Below are positions 21,743-33,510 of a stretch of 62,000 nt of DNA, piece after piece; position 1 is the first letter of the stretch; every line of letters starts with the position of its first letter. Under the pieces are notes generated by a model. It saw nothing but the letters and a program-made list of their open reading frames with translations. It was not told the DNA's origin and searched no databases. The position numbers and the translations under genes are program-made. Origin of the DNA: Adiantum capillus-veneris (lineage: Eukaryota; Streptophyta; Polypodiopsida; Polypodiales; Pteridaceae); contig CM043953.1 in NCBI GenBank assembly GCA_014529385.2, positions 113,703,049 through 113,765,048 on the forward strand, given 5' to 3'.

Positions 21743-23460
21743 CTTGTGTTGGAATTATCCATTTTGGCCAAGAATTTTCATAATGACCCTCCTCACTACA
21801 CATTCAACATAAAGGGATATAGTCTTGACTTTTACAAGGGTTTGGACAATATGGAGCTTTATGTCCTTCTAGTTGACAATCATAGAAAATTATGGGGTTG
21901 GGTGGTCCCACGCTTTGATTACTCGATCTAAAATTATATTGCCTAAAAGGAGGTCTATAAGGCAAATTTCTCCTCATTTGTCCTTACATCCTTGGTGTAG
22001 GTGGTATACCCTATGTAGATAACCATTGCCTTTTCTATTTTAACTGCTACTGAATTATTTCTGGTATGCCCCTTTGCATAAACGGTTGTGATGGTGGTCC
22101 AATTTCATAGGTAATATTGTTTCTATCCATGAAAATATAATTCGTCTGCATAGCTTTTGCTTGATGGCGTTCATGAGCAAGCAATTCTCCTCTATGGTTA
22201 TTTTTCAAGCAATAGGTACAAAATAGTGTATGCACATGGTCAGGTACAACTTGTGACATGGTTGCACATTCAGTTGCCAGATGACCATAACCATCACCCT
22301 TCCCACACCAAATATTTGATCTCATGGAAGGTACACTCATAGATGGTCCTGCTGCTTGTTGAGATACAACATAGACCTCTTTCATTTGAGTCATTATAGC
22401 ACTAAGAATTTCCTCTTCCAATTGTAATTGACATCAGTTGGACTACCCTGTCTTCTCTAAGAGCTTGTGTTTGGGGTGTGTCAGTCTGCAGCATGAATGT
22501 TGGAGCTGTCACACATGGATTTGGAGACAAATAAGGAGTTTGATCTGTATTGACCACAACTTGAGGTGGTGTAACCTGATAGGAAGGCACATTTTCTTGA
22601 GCCCGTGTAGCTAGTATAGAGGAAGTTACCAAACTAGGCCCACTAAAGAGCTCCCTTCTTTTTTGCTGACTTAATTACACTTCCTCCCAATTTACGGGCC
22701 TCTTGTTTAGCAGTTGCGAAGTCTCTTGGTCTTGTTAAACTTACATACTCTTGGGAATTTGGGTCTCTTGATCCATTTATAAGCCTGTCCTTTTGAGTGT
22801 CTTCATTAGGTGCCACAACCCCCATCTTTCGTACTATAGTTTACATTCTTTGGATATAATGATCCCTACTCTCATTAATCCCTTGTATAATATAGTCTAG
22901 CTATTGAGCGAGTCTATGTTGGAGACCCTGACAACAAAATTTCAACAAGAAAGCATTTGTAAGCTTCAGGTAAGCGGCTCTATCTGCTGCGGGGAAATTC
23001 CCATACCAGCTTGCAGCTTCATCTTTAAAGGTGGCTGGAAAAAGATGCAACTTTTGGTCATTGTCTACTATCTCGTTTGCTACACAAGTGACCTCAAATT
23101 TCTGTAACTAAGAATCAGGGTCTTCATCCCATAGCCCCGCAAACTGCGTAAAGTCCACTAGTCATGTTGTAGCTCGTGCTTCTAGAAGTGCCATTTGCTC
23201 TAACGAATTTAATAATTTGGGTCATCCCAAATGTTTAGTGCTCACAAAAGTGGGTAATGTGAACAACCTTTTTAGTCGTAGATCCTGACAAAGATTGAAG
23301 TTAGATGGTTTTTTCGTTGCTTCTCTTATTGGTGTAGGTTCACCCATGAACCTACCCTCGTTCAATTCCTCGACAATGATCCCTTGTGAATGCTCTAAAG
23401 AGAAACTTGTTAATTCATTCTAGTTGATTTGCAAGATCCTAAGCAATTAGCTCCTCCTGT
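21743..23460 (-). pseudogene. gag: gag of Gypsy fragment D
   Basis: On the minus strand a Gypsy Gag is recognisable. From 23330 to 22880 come an FTLPTFVSTKHLG lead, FEVTCVANEIVDNDQKLHLF, PATFKDEAASWYGNFPA and LKLTNAFLLKFCCQ, the classic capsid core. 22825-22643 follows (TQKDRLINGSRDPNS, DFATAKQEARKLGG). Then comes a Gln/Pro-rich spacer and four zinc-knuckle-like units at 22266-22307, 22179-22220, 21845-21886 and 21768-21809. Each unit has lost one ligand. Many stops and shifts. No LTR or primer site of D is recognised. Confidence 0.7.
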
Positions 23461-24310
23461 CTCTTTTTACGTGCTTCTCTAGCTCTATCTTAGACCTCTC
23501 TCTACTTTAGATCCACTTTGCTCATATGACATACATAAGCACAATCTTCTAACCCCTATGTGCTACATATACCACTGCTAGGCCTTATCGCTTAATCTTA
23601 ATGTTGTCTTCCCTAGTCTCTCTAAGCCATTGAAGTAACAGGGTCACTACTAAGGGCTATAATAGGGAGTTTATTCTACTCATGTAGGCCAACATGCATA
23701 TTTTATATCTTAGTTCAGATCATTTTACTACAATTGTTGCAATTCAAGTTCCAATTACACACGCGAGGGTGTAGAACTTGATTACAATATTGGCAACAAG
23801 TGTTTCCCTTACAATTTGTGCTTGGTTGGCTTAAGTGGCTTAACGGTCTAGATAGCTAAATATCCCAAAACAAAATCCCACTCTCTATATCCTTGTAGCC
23901 ACTCTACGTTAGCCTCTAGCTTTCCTAGCATTTCTTATAGGTTTGCTCCTTCTAACGAAGCTACTCAATCACAAATCTCTCCCATCGCTCTAGAATGTCT
24001 CTATGCTCCTTTATCATGAAAGGGTCTAACTCCAGTGGAACCCACTCCCCAATGCCATGTATTTCCTAAAAGCATCGAATGCTCGTGGTCTTTCTATTGG
24101 GTTAGTGAACCTCTCCATAACCTCTATTAGAATCAAATTTGATCGTCTTATAATAAAACCACATCAACTAACTTCCAGTGAGAAATCTATTGGTGGATCA
24201 CTGCATATGTGTTAAGGTGGGTCAAAGGTTTGGGCCTTGTCCTCGGTGTATACCTCTATATAGGTCTCTTTGTCTGCTAGTGTACTACACAGCCAGCAAC
24301 CCCCGATGAC
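23461..24310. other. no recognisable gene; presumed 5' region of D
   Basis: No long frame or motif on either strand. The position suggests the leader or LTR remnant of fragment D, but no second copy is present to confirm that. The boundary with element B lies close to 24310, where homology to element A (gaacccaatg) begins. Confidence 0.4.
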
Positions 24311-24333
24311 TATACAAATGTGATGAACCCAAT

Positions 24334-24771
24334 GTGAAAGAGTTAGCAGAGCAAAACTGCTTGTATGTATTCACGTACAAAGTAGAAAGAGATACTGAGA
24401 TTGTCATGCTAGACAAGTATGGTCAGAGATACTCCGCAATAAGCCACAAGGAGATTGAGGGATATACGTACTTTGGAGGGCCATTCCATCAGTATTATGT
24501 CACTCCCAACATGCATACACCAATTGTCTCTAAAGCGAGGCCAAAAAATGTGACAGTGAGTCCGTCAGAACAAGAGTTTGGAGGCCCACTCCATCAGTAC
24601 TATGTCACTCCTAGCACGCATAGACCAATTGTCTCTAACATGAGGCCAAAAACTACGAGAGTGAGTCTGTCAAAACAAGAGTGGAAGATTCTTTTAGTCA
24701 ACCACATTTTCCCAAGACAAGACCAATGGATCCTTGAGTGCAAGGGTTCCTATGACCACACATCAAGGTAG
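24334..24771 (+). pseudogene. segment shared with element A, with internal duplication
   Basis: The 145-codon frame begins KELAEQNCLYVFTYKVERDT, then MLDKYGQRY and EIEGYTYFGG. Element A has a parallel segment near 9150-9340 (RELQ, LYAFTFIDSQGVQ, VDKYG, LEIYTYKG), so this is a conserved part of the lineage, upstream of the gag core in A. The middle holds two copies of a 35-residue unit (FGGPxHQYYVTP, PIVSxxRPK). I do not recognise the domain. Confidence 0.5.
24472..24681 (+). repeat. 105-bp tandem duplication
   Basis: 24472-24576 and 24577-24681 are two adjacent copies, about 85% identical by eye and in frame, each starting tttggaggcc/g and ending caagag. The period is exactly 105 bp. Confidence 0.9.
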
Positions 24772-24836
24772 TGATATTTTAGACATGATTTTCAGCATAA
24801 GGCTGCCTGATATATACAAGAACCAAAGGAAGAGAC

Positions 24837-25079
24837 ATGCGACCTAAGGAGAGAGTAACTAAACGAACAAACAAGCATCTAGATGCTATGTTACAAGCCT
24901 ATGAGGCAAGGCTGAAGAGCAATCAAACATTGGAACACAGGTTGTTGACCTATCTTCATCCTGAAATAGAAACCAAACAAATGGAAATGTGCAAAAGACT
25001 CATAGAGATGGCTCAAGCTCTAATGCAGCCAGAAACTTTGAAAACCCATGAACAAGAAGTGTATGTGCCAAAAAAATAA
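24837..25079 (+). pseudogene. coiled-coil segment of element B
   Basis: An 80-codon frame with LQAYEARLKSNQTLEHRLL and LHPEIETKQMEMCKRLIEMA, homologous to 10930-11110 of element A. Lys/Glu-rich, probably helical. Stops follow at once. Confidence 0.55.
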
Positions 25080-25564
25080 AACAAGAGTGCACTCAAGAAA
25101 AATAACACGAGCAAAACAACAACATTGGAAAAAGAATGACTATTGGATACTAGGGTTGTTGCAAATACAATGGATGAGGCCAAGTCCCATGAGATGCCGC
25201 CAATTCCTGAAGTGGACGAGCCATGGCCACAATCATTATGGGAGACAATCAAACAAGAAAAGATGAAAGTGCCACATTGTTGTTCGCATGAATTCCAAAG
25301 ATAAACATGGAAGATCTATCATGAAAATCTAGTCATTGTATGGAGATGTAGGGATGGAAGTATCCTTGAAGAGTAAGCTAGCAACCATAAGGACTCTACC
25401 TTCCTTTGTAGGGAACATGAGATAAAATTAGAGGTGAGAATTATGCCATCGCAATGGAATCCGATTCTATACGTGACAAACACAAAAAGCTTGCATGATC
25501 TGAGGTCGTCTCTTATAAGATGCACCATTACTCTCGTCGAACTTCTGAAAATTAGAGCACATCT

Positions 25565-25960
25565 GTGGAGACAAATGAGCAAAGACTAGAAAAAAAGGGA
25601 CTAAAAATCCATTCACATGATAAACTTGTAGATGAAATCATGGAAACACATCAACCAGAGAGACCAAAATTGGATCATGTACCAATGAATAAGGTAGGTG
25701 ATTATTGTGAAGGCAAAGAAGGGAACACCACCTTAGTGCTAGAGTACAAGGGAGTAAAGATGATAGCATTCGTTGACAGTAGAGCTTGATTAGTCATTGC
25801 TACAAAAGGAATCTGGGAGAAATTGGAAAGACTAGCTCTCAAGAAAATGCACATGAAGTTGCAACTAGCAGACAGATATGTGGAGCGACCTTAGGAATGC
25901 TGAAACAGGTTATTGTATCTTCATGAGGAATAGACTACGAGCACACTTTTGCTATAGTTG
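25565..25960 (+). pseudogene. pro: aspartic protease of element B
   Basis: The frame ends LVLEYKGVKMIAFVDSRA before a stop and continues past it as TKGIWEKLERLALKKMHMKL and QLADRYVE. This is the active-site region of a retroviral-type protease, where Asp-Ser/Thr-Gly is expected. The Gly is replaced by Arg (AGA for GGA), and a TGA follows two codons later. The protease is therefore inactive. Confidence 0.6.
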
Positions 25961-26165
25961 ACTTCAAAAAAGGCAACAACATTAAGGTTATTTTGGAATG
26001 ACTAGTCATGCATCAACTCAAAATGATTCAAGATTGGGGCTACAACCATCTCTACTTACACCATAAGGGTATCACAACTAGGGTCAACACGAAGGACCAT
26101 ACTTACAAAAATTTATACCAAACCCTAGTAAAAGAATTTGGCATAACTGTAGATTCTGGAACACA

Positions 26166-26699
26166 ATGGCTTGCTTAGATCATGAAGGACACACATCTTT
26201 GGATGTACAGAGTATTGGAGTGTGGAAGCCTGAAAAAGGAAGAGTGTCTCTTAGAGCGCCCGTAGAATACAATCACTATGTAAAAGAGCCATTTCTAGAG
26301 GAGCTATTTGAACCCCTTGGATGGGAGAAAATACTAGTGACTCTAGATGTTTACGTGAATGAGGTAACCCCTACTACATTTTGCAATAAAAATGGTTACG
26401 ACATAATGTCATTCCAGATGGTCAATACTATCTTGGAACCAAAAGAGAAAATCGAAACAATAGAAACTAACAAAACAATCGATTGCAAACGAATAGTGGA
26501 CCAAGTTTCTATTCAAAATCTTAGTGACAACGACGAGGATGAATTCCATAATTTGTGGAGCAATGACTTCATGAATGTGGCTGAAGAGAAGCTCTCTAGT
26601 GGCTTAGAAAACAAAAATGCACCAAAACAAGATGAGCCAATCTTCTACAAGTTTCCTAACCAAAAAATGAGGAGACAAAAGAGATATCAAATAAGATAA
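26166..26699 (+). pseudogene. protease-RT linker of element B
   Basis: The 177-codon frame is Glu/Lys/Asn-rich (EPKEKIETIETNKTIDCKRI, NLSDNDEDEFHNLWSNDF) with no catalytic motif. It lies between protease and RT of one polyprotein. A following charged, stop-ridden stretch (26700-27050) is the same linker in decay; 27050-27241 (LVEPGEEPIPDYIATNLTKE) leads into RT. Confidence 0.5.
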
Positions 26700-27241
26700 A
26701 CAACAAAACAACAAAACAAATTCTAAAAGCCAATGCCAAAGTTGATGACCAAAACACAGTATCTCATGCTCGTGGAAGAAGATGACTGTGTCTGATATAA
26801 AATCACCAAAAATCCATTGAAATTGACAACTTTTCAAATCTAAAGAAACAAAGCAGAAAGAAAACCAAGGACACAACTGAAGCATTGACAAAGATGTCCA
26901 AAACTGAACACAAAAGTGAATACCAAAAGCTAAAATGGATGCTAAAAGATGTTTGGGCAATTGAGAATTTGAAGTGGAGAGGATTCTGACACTAAAAATT
27001 TGATGCACCCTCTCATTACAAAAAGTACACCATTCAAAATCGATGTATTGTGATTGAGCAACCAATGAGGAGACCTAAAGAACCAAGAACATCATATGAA
27101 GGGCCTGAGAATGCAAAGAGAATTGATCTTGTTGAACCAGGGGAAGAGCCCATACCGGATTACATAGCCACAAATCTCACCAAAGAGGAGGAACAACTTT
27201 TGATAGCTACTCTCAAGCAATATAGAGATATGTATGCTTAG

Positions 27242-27985
27242 TCATACAAAGATCATAAGGGAGTGGATATGAACATATTCAACATCCATACCCCTTAAGA
27301 GTGATGCTAAGCCACGCAGATAACGTCCCTATACATGTAATGAAACATTTATAAAGAAAATCAAGGAAGAGATAGATAATCTTAAAGAGGCGGAGTTTAT
27401 CTATGATATCAAACTCACATAGTGGGTTTTTCCAATCGTGTAGTACTCAAAAAGAATGGAAAATTATGAATGTGTGTAAATCTCAGGCAAGTGAATGTTG
27501 CCACAGTCATAGAAAACTATCCCTTACCCATCATAGATCATGTGGTTGGGAGAGTCACAGGTAAGGAAGCTTATAGCTTTCTTGATGGCTTTTAGGGCTA
27601 CAATCAGCTCGCAATAAAGCTAGAGGATTAACACGAAATGGCCTTTGCCAAAGAATGGGCCATATTTGCTTATCGGGTGATGCCATTTGGGTTAATCAAT
27701 GCACCTACCACATTCTAGAGGCTGATGAGTCGTACGTTCAAGGAGTATGTAAGACAATTCTTAGAGATTTATGGATGACTTGTGTGTGCATTATCTACAA
27801 AGAGACAAACATGTGCGAACACCTGCAGAAGATTGTTGAGAAGTGCAAAATTTATTGAATCTACCTAAACCCTGAGAAATGTGTCTTCTTGGTAAGACAA
27901 GGTAGGATTTTGGAACATATTGTGTCCAAAAATAGCATTTCTATAGATCTTGAGAAGATACAAATGATTATTGCTCTTTTGAGAC
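27242..27985 (+). pseudogene. pol: reverse transcriptase of element B
   Basis: RT blocks in order, spread over frames: SYKDHKGVDMNIF, VVLKKNGKL then VNLRQVNVATVIENYPLPII, VTGKEAYSFLDGF, MAFAKEWAIFAYRVMPFGLI, NAPTTF. The catalytic box can be read as FMDD at 27768-27779, one base out of the frame before it. At least eight stops or shifts occur. The blocks are clearly Ty3/Gypsy. Confidence 0.85.
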
Positions 27986-28024
27986 CCACAAAAAATAGAG
28001 AGTACAAGTCAAAGGTTTATCTAC

Positions 28025-28711
28025 ATGTATACAATTGTTGCTAAACCTCTCTATGCTCTCAATACAAAATTCAAGTGGAATAAACAATGTGAGAAAGCAT
28101 TTCAACAATTGAAGAAGAGGTTGATTTTTGCTCCAATTTTTAAAGCTCATGATTGGAATAAGATCTTCCACATCCACATAGATGTGTTGGCATACGCTAT
28201 TGAATGCACCTTAGCACAACTTGGAGAGGACAATATGGATTTTTTGATCTCTTACTCCAGTAGATAGCTCAATAGTGTTGAGCATAATTATACAACCACA
28301 GAAAGAGAGGGCTTGGGAATGATCTATGTAGTCACAAAGTTTAGACATTATCTTCTCACAAACAAGTTCATTATTTTTGTGGATCATCATGCACTATTTT
28401 ACTTAGTGAACAAACCATGCAATACTAGATGTATAGTTTGATGGTTCATTATATTACTAGAGTTTGATTTCATTGTAGTGGTCAAGAAAGGGACTACTCA
28501 TCAGAGGGTGGACCATTTATCACGATTGATACATGGGGAAGCACCTATTGGAGTTGATGATGACTTGCCAGACTCGTACCTTTTCAACATACAGATGGTA
28601 CCTAGGTGGAGCGAACATGTGATTCCATTGCTCAGCCTTGGTTCTCTACAGATTGAAAGGCAACCGTCAATCATTGAGCAATCACGGTTGCTTGTGCTTA
28701 TAACAGGATGA
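28025..28711 (+). pseudogene. pol: RNase H of element B
   Basis: The frame starts YTIVAKPLYALNTKFKWNKQ, then KAFQQLKKRLIFAPIF, HIHIDVLAYAIECTLAQLGE and, after a TAG, SVEHNYTTTEREGLGMIYVV and KFIIFVDHHALFYLV. This is the Gypsy RNase H, which removes RNA from the hybrid. The first catalytic Asp is in HIDVL. 28478-28711 continues as the tether towards integrase (HQRVDHLSRLIHGEAP). Confidence 0.8.
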
Positions 28712-28849
28712 CTATATAAGTAGGGGAAGGATAGAATACTTAGGTTATGTATAGTGCCATTAGAGAAAGAATTGTACTTGAGACAAGCGCACGTACAAAC
28801 GACAGGGTTTTACAATGCAAAAACACAAACATATTAGAGATTGATGAGG

Positions 28850-29693
28850 CTTGGGGTATATTGGTCTCATCTGCAAAAAAGTGTCAAGGACTATGTTAGT
28901 TCATGTGAAACTTGTGTCATTCAAAATCCAATCAAACATGATACACTGCTCAGGATAACAAAAGCACTCAAGTGGGACAAATGCATTGTAGATAATATCG
29001 AACAGGGAGTCTAGCAACTTGCAAATCTATATTGCAAAAATTGAGTACTTACCGATTCTTAACTAAGAACATGCTGGACCGGCAGGAGAACACTTTTGGC
29101 CCACAAAACCACAAAAGCGATACTTCTTGAAGGAATCTAGTGACCTACTCAGTACATAGATGCAAAGCAATATATCAAATGTTGTGACGAGTGCCAACAA
29201 ACAAAAGCACCGGTGCGCCATGATGAAATGCCTCTAAGACCCATGATGGGTGCAAGAGCTTTTCCAAATGGATGATAGACTTTGTTGGACCTATCTCATC
29301 TTTGGCATATTGATTGCATGTTCAATACATCATAGTGGCCATAGATTATTTGACCAAATGTGTAGAAGCCAAGGCAACACAAAAAACGATGCGAAAATGA
29401 TAGTGCAATTCTTGTATGAGAACATTCTCACTAGAAAAGTGCTTCTGATTGAGATAGTGAGCGATCAAGGGACTTATTTCATCAACGATGTGGTTGAATA
29501 TCTATTGCAAGAGTTTATAGTGTTGCATTCAAAATCAGCACCATATCACCCTCAAGTGCATGTGCAAGCTAAGAGCACAAACAAAATTTTATGCACGATG
29601 GTCACAAAAATTGTCAACAAATCAAGGGCCAATTGGTATTCAAAATTACAATCAATTTTATGGCATATAGGAACAGTTTGCAAGCATCATTAA
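28850..29693 (+). pseudogene. int: integrase of element B
   Basis: The zinc part survives as fragments near 29170-29220 (CDECQQTKAPVRHDEMPL). The core reads AIDYLTKCVEAKATQ in one frame and QFLYENILTRKVLLIEIVSD in the next. It holds the two Asp (IDYLT; VSDQG), but the Glu exactly 35 residues after the second Asp is Lys (AKSTNK, AAG at 29571-29573). With that residue changed, strand transfer is not possible. The sequence past 29693 is untranslated or decayed. Confidence 0.75.
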
Positions 29694-30293
29694 GCAAGTT
29701 TGGTTAAAGAAGTCAATCATAGAAACCAAATTGCAGCAGATATAGATACCAAAGCCGTGCTTTTCAATTTGTCTTCCAACTTGACCAAGCTAAGCTACCA
29801 AGTAGCCAAAACTCCTCAACATAAGCCACAACGATTGAGGAAATCCAAACAGCAACTCAATGCTTCATAGAGCTCACCAAACTACAAATGGATTCTCAAT
29901 TACCAAACGGAGAAGTCCACAATTGCCATGCATGGCAATGGAGACTAAAACAATCAAATCGCCAAACATCTCCAAAGTCTCAAACCAATCTTCAAGTGGG
30001 TACCCAAATCTAGGTCAAGTCCAACCAACAACTAGCCCATTGTACTCACACCAAACCAACCATCAAAGAGTGGGCGATTAGTCTTCAAAGAATTTTGTTT
30101 GAAAAACATAATCTAGATGAGACCTTGCCATTAGAAACCGTTGAACCATCTGTTCAATACCCACATCTTACACAGCATAGTGTTACCCAATGTATCTCTC
30201 TCATAAGCATCATAGGGCCACATTCCACGGCCTTGTATAGACACGTTGTTCATGCCCATGCACATTGCACAAACTTTTGTCAGGGATGGCTTA

Positions 30294-30310
30294 GAATGGG
30301 AAGGGGGGAG
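30294..30310 (+). other. candidate polypurine tract of element B
   Basis: AATGGGAAGGGGGGAG is a clear purine run about 600 bp after the integrase end. A TG suitable for an LTR start lies at 30327, but no second LTR copy exists here to prove it. Confidence 0.4.
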
Positions 30311-30330
30311 TAACCCTAGATTAGCATGTT

Positions 30331-30911
30331 GCAAGATCCTAAGCCACAAGATGATGAGAGATTATATGTATAAAGTGTGTTTTGGCGCTTTAATTTTTGC
30401 TTTTCATCGACTTTTTAGCAGAATTCTGCTCTTATGAGGCATAGTATTGAGCCATATTGACAAATTTCAATAGGCGAGATGTCTAGGGTGAGAGTATGTA
30501 CATATGAGTGTGAGGAATAATTTTGGCAAAAATTTTGGCCCCAATTAATAATAATTTCAATAATTTCTTTCCTTTTTAACCTGATAATGAGCAAAAATTA
30601 ATAAACAGAGACAAGAAATCCAGATTCAAGTTCTAAAAGCAAACGCCAAAATCAACAAAGCGAGAGTTTTGAGCATGTCAAATATGGAAGTATTTGGCAC
30701 ATGTCAAAATTTGGGTCAACTTACAACGAACCAGAATTGCAAAATTACAAGCAATTAACGGCCAGGTGTCCAATTGATGAGCCATATGAGCCGTAGGTGG
30801 TTTGACATGAGAAATGCGGGCAAATAAGGTAAGTATGCATGGTGCACTTGGGACAAACTAGGCACATATAGGCAAATAGGGCAAGGTAAACCTCATTTGA
30901 AATCGAGCATT

Positions 30912-30957
<46 letters not shown>

Positions 30958-31229
30958 ACTAGAGCTCCATAGCCACCCATGATCCTCATACCACACTAGA
31001 TTTCACAAGTATGCTCCTTATCGATGCATGAACAATTGTGTATGGTTAGATATGCACAAAAACACTCACAACAACAAAATCAATCAAATCAAGGAAGGGA
31101 TTTTTGGAAATTGTCAAAGCATTTTTCGGAGGGCTAACAAAGTCCAAATTCAAAAACAAGTTCATAGAAATGTTCAAATTTTATAGTAGAATCAAGCCAT
31201 GTCATTAGGGTTTGGGAATGGGGTGGAAC
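30331..31229. other. no gene; possible LTR/leader remnants of B and E
   Basis: The stretch holds no long frame. It probably contains the 3' LTR remnant of B and the leader of E, because a palindrome array starts at 31230 as it does 540 bp after the primer site in A. No LTR copy or primer site is recognisable. A GA run occupies 30913-30953. Confidence 0.4.
30913..30953. repeat. GA microsatellite
   Basis: An uninterrupted AG/GA run of about 41 bp, not within an LTR that can be paired. Confidence 0.9.
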
Positions 31230-32467
31230 ATCGATCACAATCCATAACCCTCCACCTCAATTTGCAAAGGTAAGTGGTGCAGAATGATGTTGGTGAAAGC
31301 TCCTTTACATTGCTGCAATCAAAGATAAAAACTGTTGCTCGACATGGATTTTGATCCATGACCCACAACATGTCAGAACAATTTTTTTGGTCCAATCAAT
31401 ATGTGCATGCCTTGAAGAATGTGCCCTCCAAATTTGGTGTAAAACGGACATTGGAACCACAAAAAACCAACTAAAATTGGGATTTTATTCACCAAATGGT
31501 CATTTTGACACAGAGTTGGAAAAATTGACTCAAATCCAATAAAAAGTGCACCAATAGCTTAGGGAACATGTCCAGATGCTACCCTTGCAGTTTGGTCCAA
31601 AATGGGTTCTGAACATGGATCGCCATCCATGACCCCCATAAGCATAATTGTCAAAAACTGGTGGCAAAGTATTTGTAAAGGTTAATGATTGCACATGGTG
31701 GCAAAACTTTAGTCCTTGGTCATATAAATTGCTTCATTTGTCAAAGTTCAACATTGTCAGAGTATCTATGTTTGGAATTGAGTTTTTGGTCAAAGAACAA
31801 AGTTCAGAAAGGATTGTGAACTTGTGTTAACTCAAGAAATGCCAAAAAAATGCTTGGGAAATGAGTCAAACTTGCGAGGGAGACTAAAGGGTTCAAACAA
31901 AGTCCAATTGGGATAGAAATCAACAGACATCTGGGATTTGGACACTTCTTCAACTCCAAATCATTAGAAGGGAAAAATGACAAATAGATTGATCACAATG
32001 GTGGATCAAAGTTGCCAACCAAAACCAAATATAGCAAAGTTGGACCAAATTGGGTCATAACTTGGGAAATTGGAGAAATATTGAGAAAACTTATCCAATT
32101 TTGAAAATATCTTCACGAGTGTGTTAGGATATGCTATAGGAACAGGTACTCCAAGTTTCACCCAAAAAGGAAGCAGGACATGGATCACGATCCATGACTT
32201 CCTGTGAGCTTTTCTAGACCTAAGTCAGACCATCAGGTCCCAAATGCCAAGAATAGCCTAACCCTAAGGTTTCAAGTCATTTGAACTTCAAACCCTAACC
32301 AAAATGCCAAAATTCTCTAAGTCTGAGAAAATTTCCAAAAAGTGGCACAAAATTTCGACCAGTGATCCAAATTCAAAAAGAAGTGAGCCATAGCATCCCC
32401 AAAGCATGCTTTATCAAATGGTATCACCAAAATTCCTAGATGTGTTCCAACATGGATCATGACCCAT
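31230..32467. repeat. second array of ~275-bp repeats with palindrome
   Basis: The same palindrome family as at 6884-8378 occurs at 31230, 31344, 31615, 32180 and 32452. The spacings are 114, 271, 565 and 272 bp: again one unit of about 272 bp, one double unit and one short unit. Examples are ATGGATCACGATCCAT (32180) and ATGGATTTTGATCCAT (31344). The flanks align too: tagcctaacccta/caa, then a ggtttcaagtcatttg phrase, is found at about 32250 here and about 7775 in A. The array precedes the coding relic of element E. Confidence 0.8.
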
Positions 32468-32717
32468 GACCCCTTGAGCCAAATCTGACATGTAACCATA
32501 TGACCTAGTGCTTGTAGTTGTCGTATACACTAGTGAAGTTTGGTCAAGTTTGGACTAGTTTTGATGAAGTTATGCTCATTTTTCATTTTATGGTCAAGTT
32601 TGCATTTTTTGACTTCTTGACAACTTTTTGGCCAATTTCAAGAGCTAATTAAATGATTTTTCTAATGTCAAAATATCTCACAAAAGACCAAGAAAGGGGA
32701 GGCTTCCCCCCTACCAA

Positions 32718-33510
32718 GTGGTGGAGATCTCATCCAATGGAAAAGCTCACATTTCATCGGAGGAGCTCGCAAAGATACCGGCCAATATTTTCATAGGAAG
32801 ATTCCAAGTGGCTGACGGAAGCAAAGTCAAAACAACCATATTTCCAAAGGAGTTATGGAATTTGCATCAGCAAAGAGAAGTGATCGAGGGGTCTAGGTGC
32901 TTGCAAATGGACACCTTCTTCGGGTTACCACCATGAGGCATGGACTTCCGGAGAGCCCATGAGCTTAATGAGCTGCTCTATACAGTATAATGGAGAGGCA
33001 GCTTTGACATACAAAGATGCGGAGATGGTTAAGGTATGGATCACCATCACCCTTATTAACCAAGCACTTCACCTTCCTTCTGGGAATCATAATCTACTAT
33101 TGAGGAAAAAATCTATAGACAATGACAAAGCATTTGTCAAGCAGCAGTGCCACAAATTCACATACAAAGATTTGGTGTATTCGGAGATAGAGCTACCTTC
33201 GCAGCTTATTTTCCAACACCTAAAGGTACAAAAGACACCAAGATACACGAAGCCAAATTTGCACATTGTAGTCCTTATGGCGATGGGGCTTGTTGAGCAG
33301 AGAGTTGTCCGCTATGATTTGGGCAACTACATTCTTGAAAACCTTATCAAGACCAATCTCAAGAGCAGTGATAGGAACAAAACCTACAGGAATGCGAGGC
33401 CAAAGCTGACTAGAATAGCCTACCAAGCACTAGGAATGATTGATCAACTAGCACCAGCAACTCTCAGATTGATCTTTTCCACAAGTCTAAACATGCGGTC
33501 CAGGCGGTAG
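32718..33510 (+). pseudogene. element E protein, N-terminal part (unknown domain)
   Basis: Two adjoining frames, 32718-32936 (VEISSNGKAHISSEELAKIP, then FIGRFQVADGSK) and 32959-33510 (ALTYKDAEMVKVWITITLIN, NHNLLLRKKSIDNDKAFV, LHIVVLMAMGLVEQRVVRYD), form a compact, globular-looking region unlike Gypsy gag. There is no zinc knuckle. I do not recognise the domain; a Gag-like role is only inferred from position. Confidence 0.45.

Larger units (their letters stand above)
24311..30330 (+). mobile_element. Ty3/Gypsy element B, decayed
   Basis: Order on the plus strand: a segment homologous to A (24334-24771), coiled coil (24837-25079), protease (about 25565-25960), linker (26166-26699), RT (27242-27985), RNase H (28025-28711), integrase (28850-29693), purine tract (about 30294-30310). 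No LTR is seen on the left, and the gag core present in A is missing, so the 5' part is deleted. RT, protease and integrase all carry inactivating changes. No duplicated LTR bounds it, so both ends are approximate. Confidence 0.65.
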
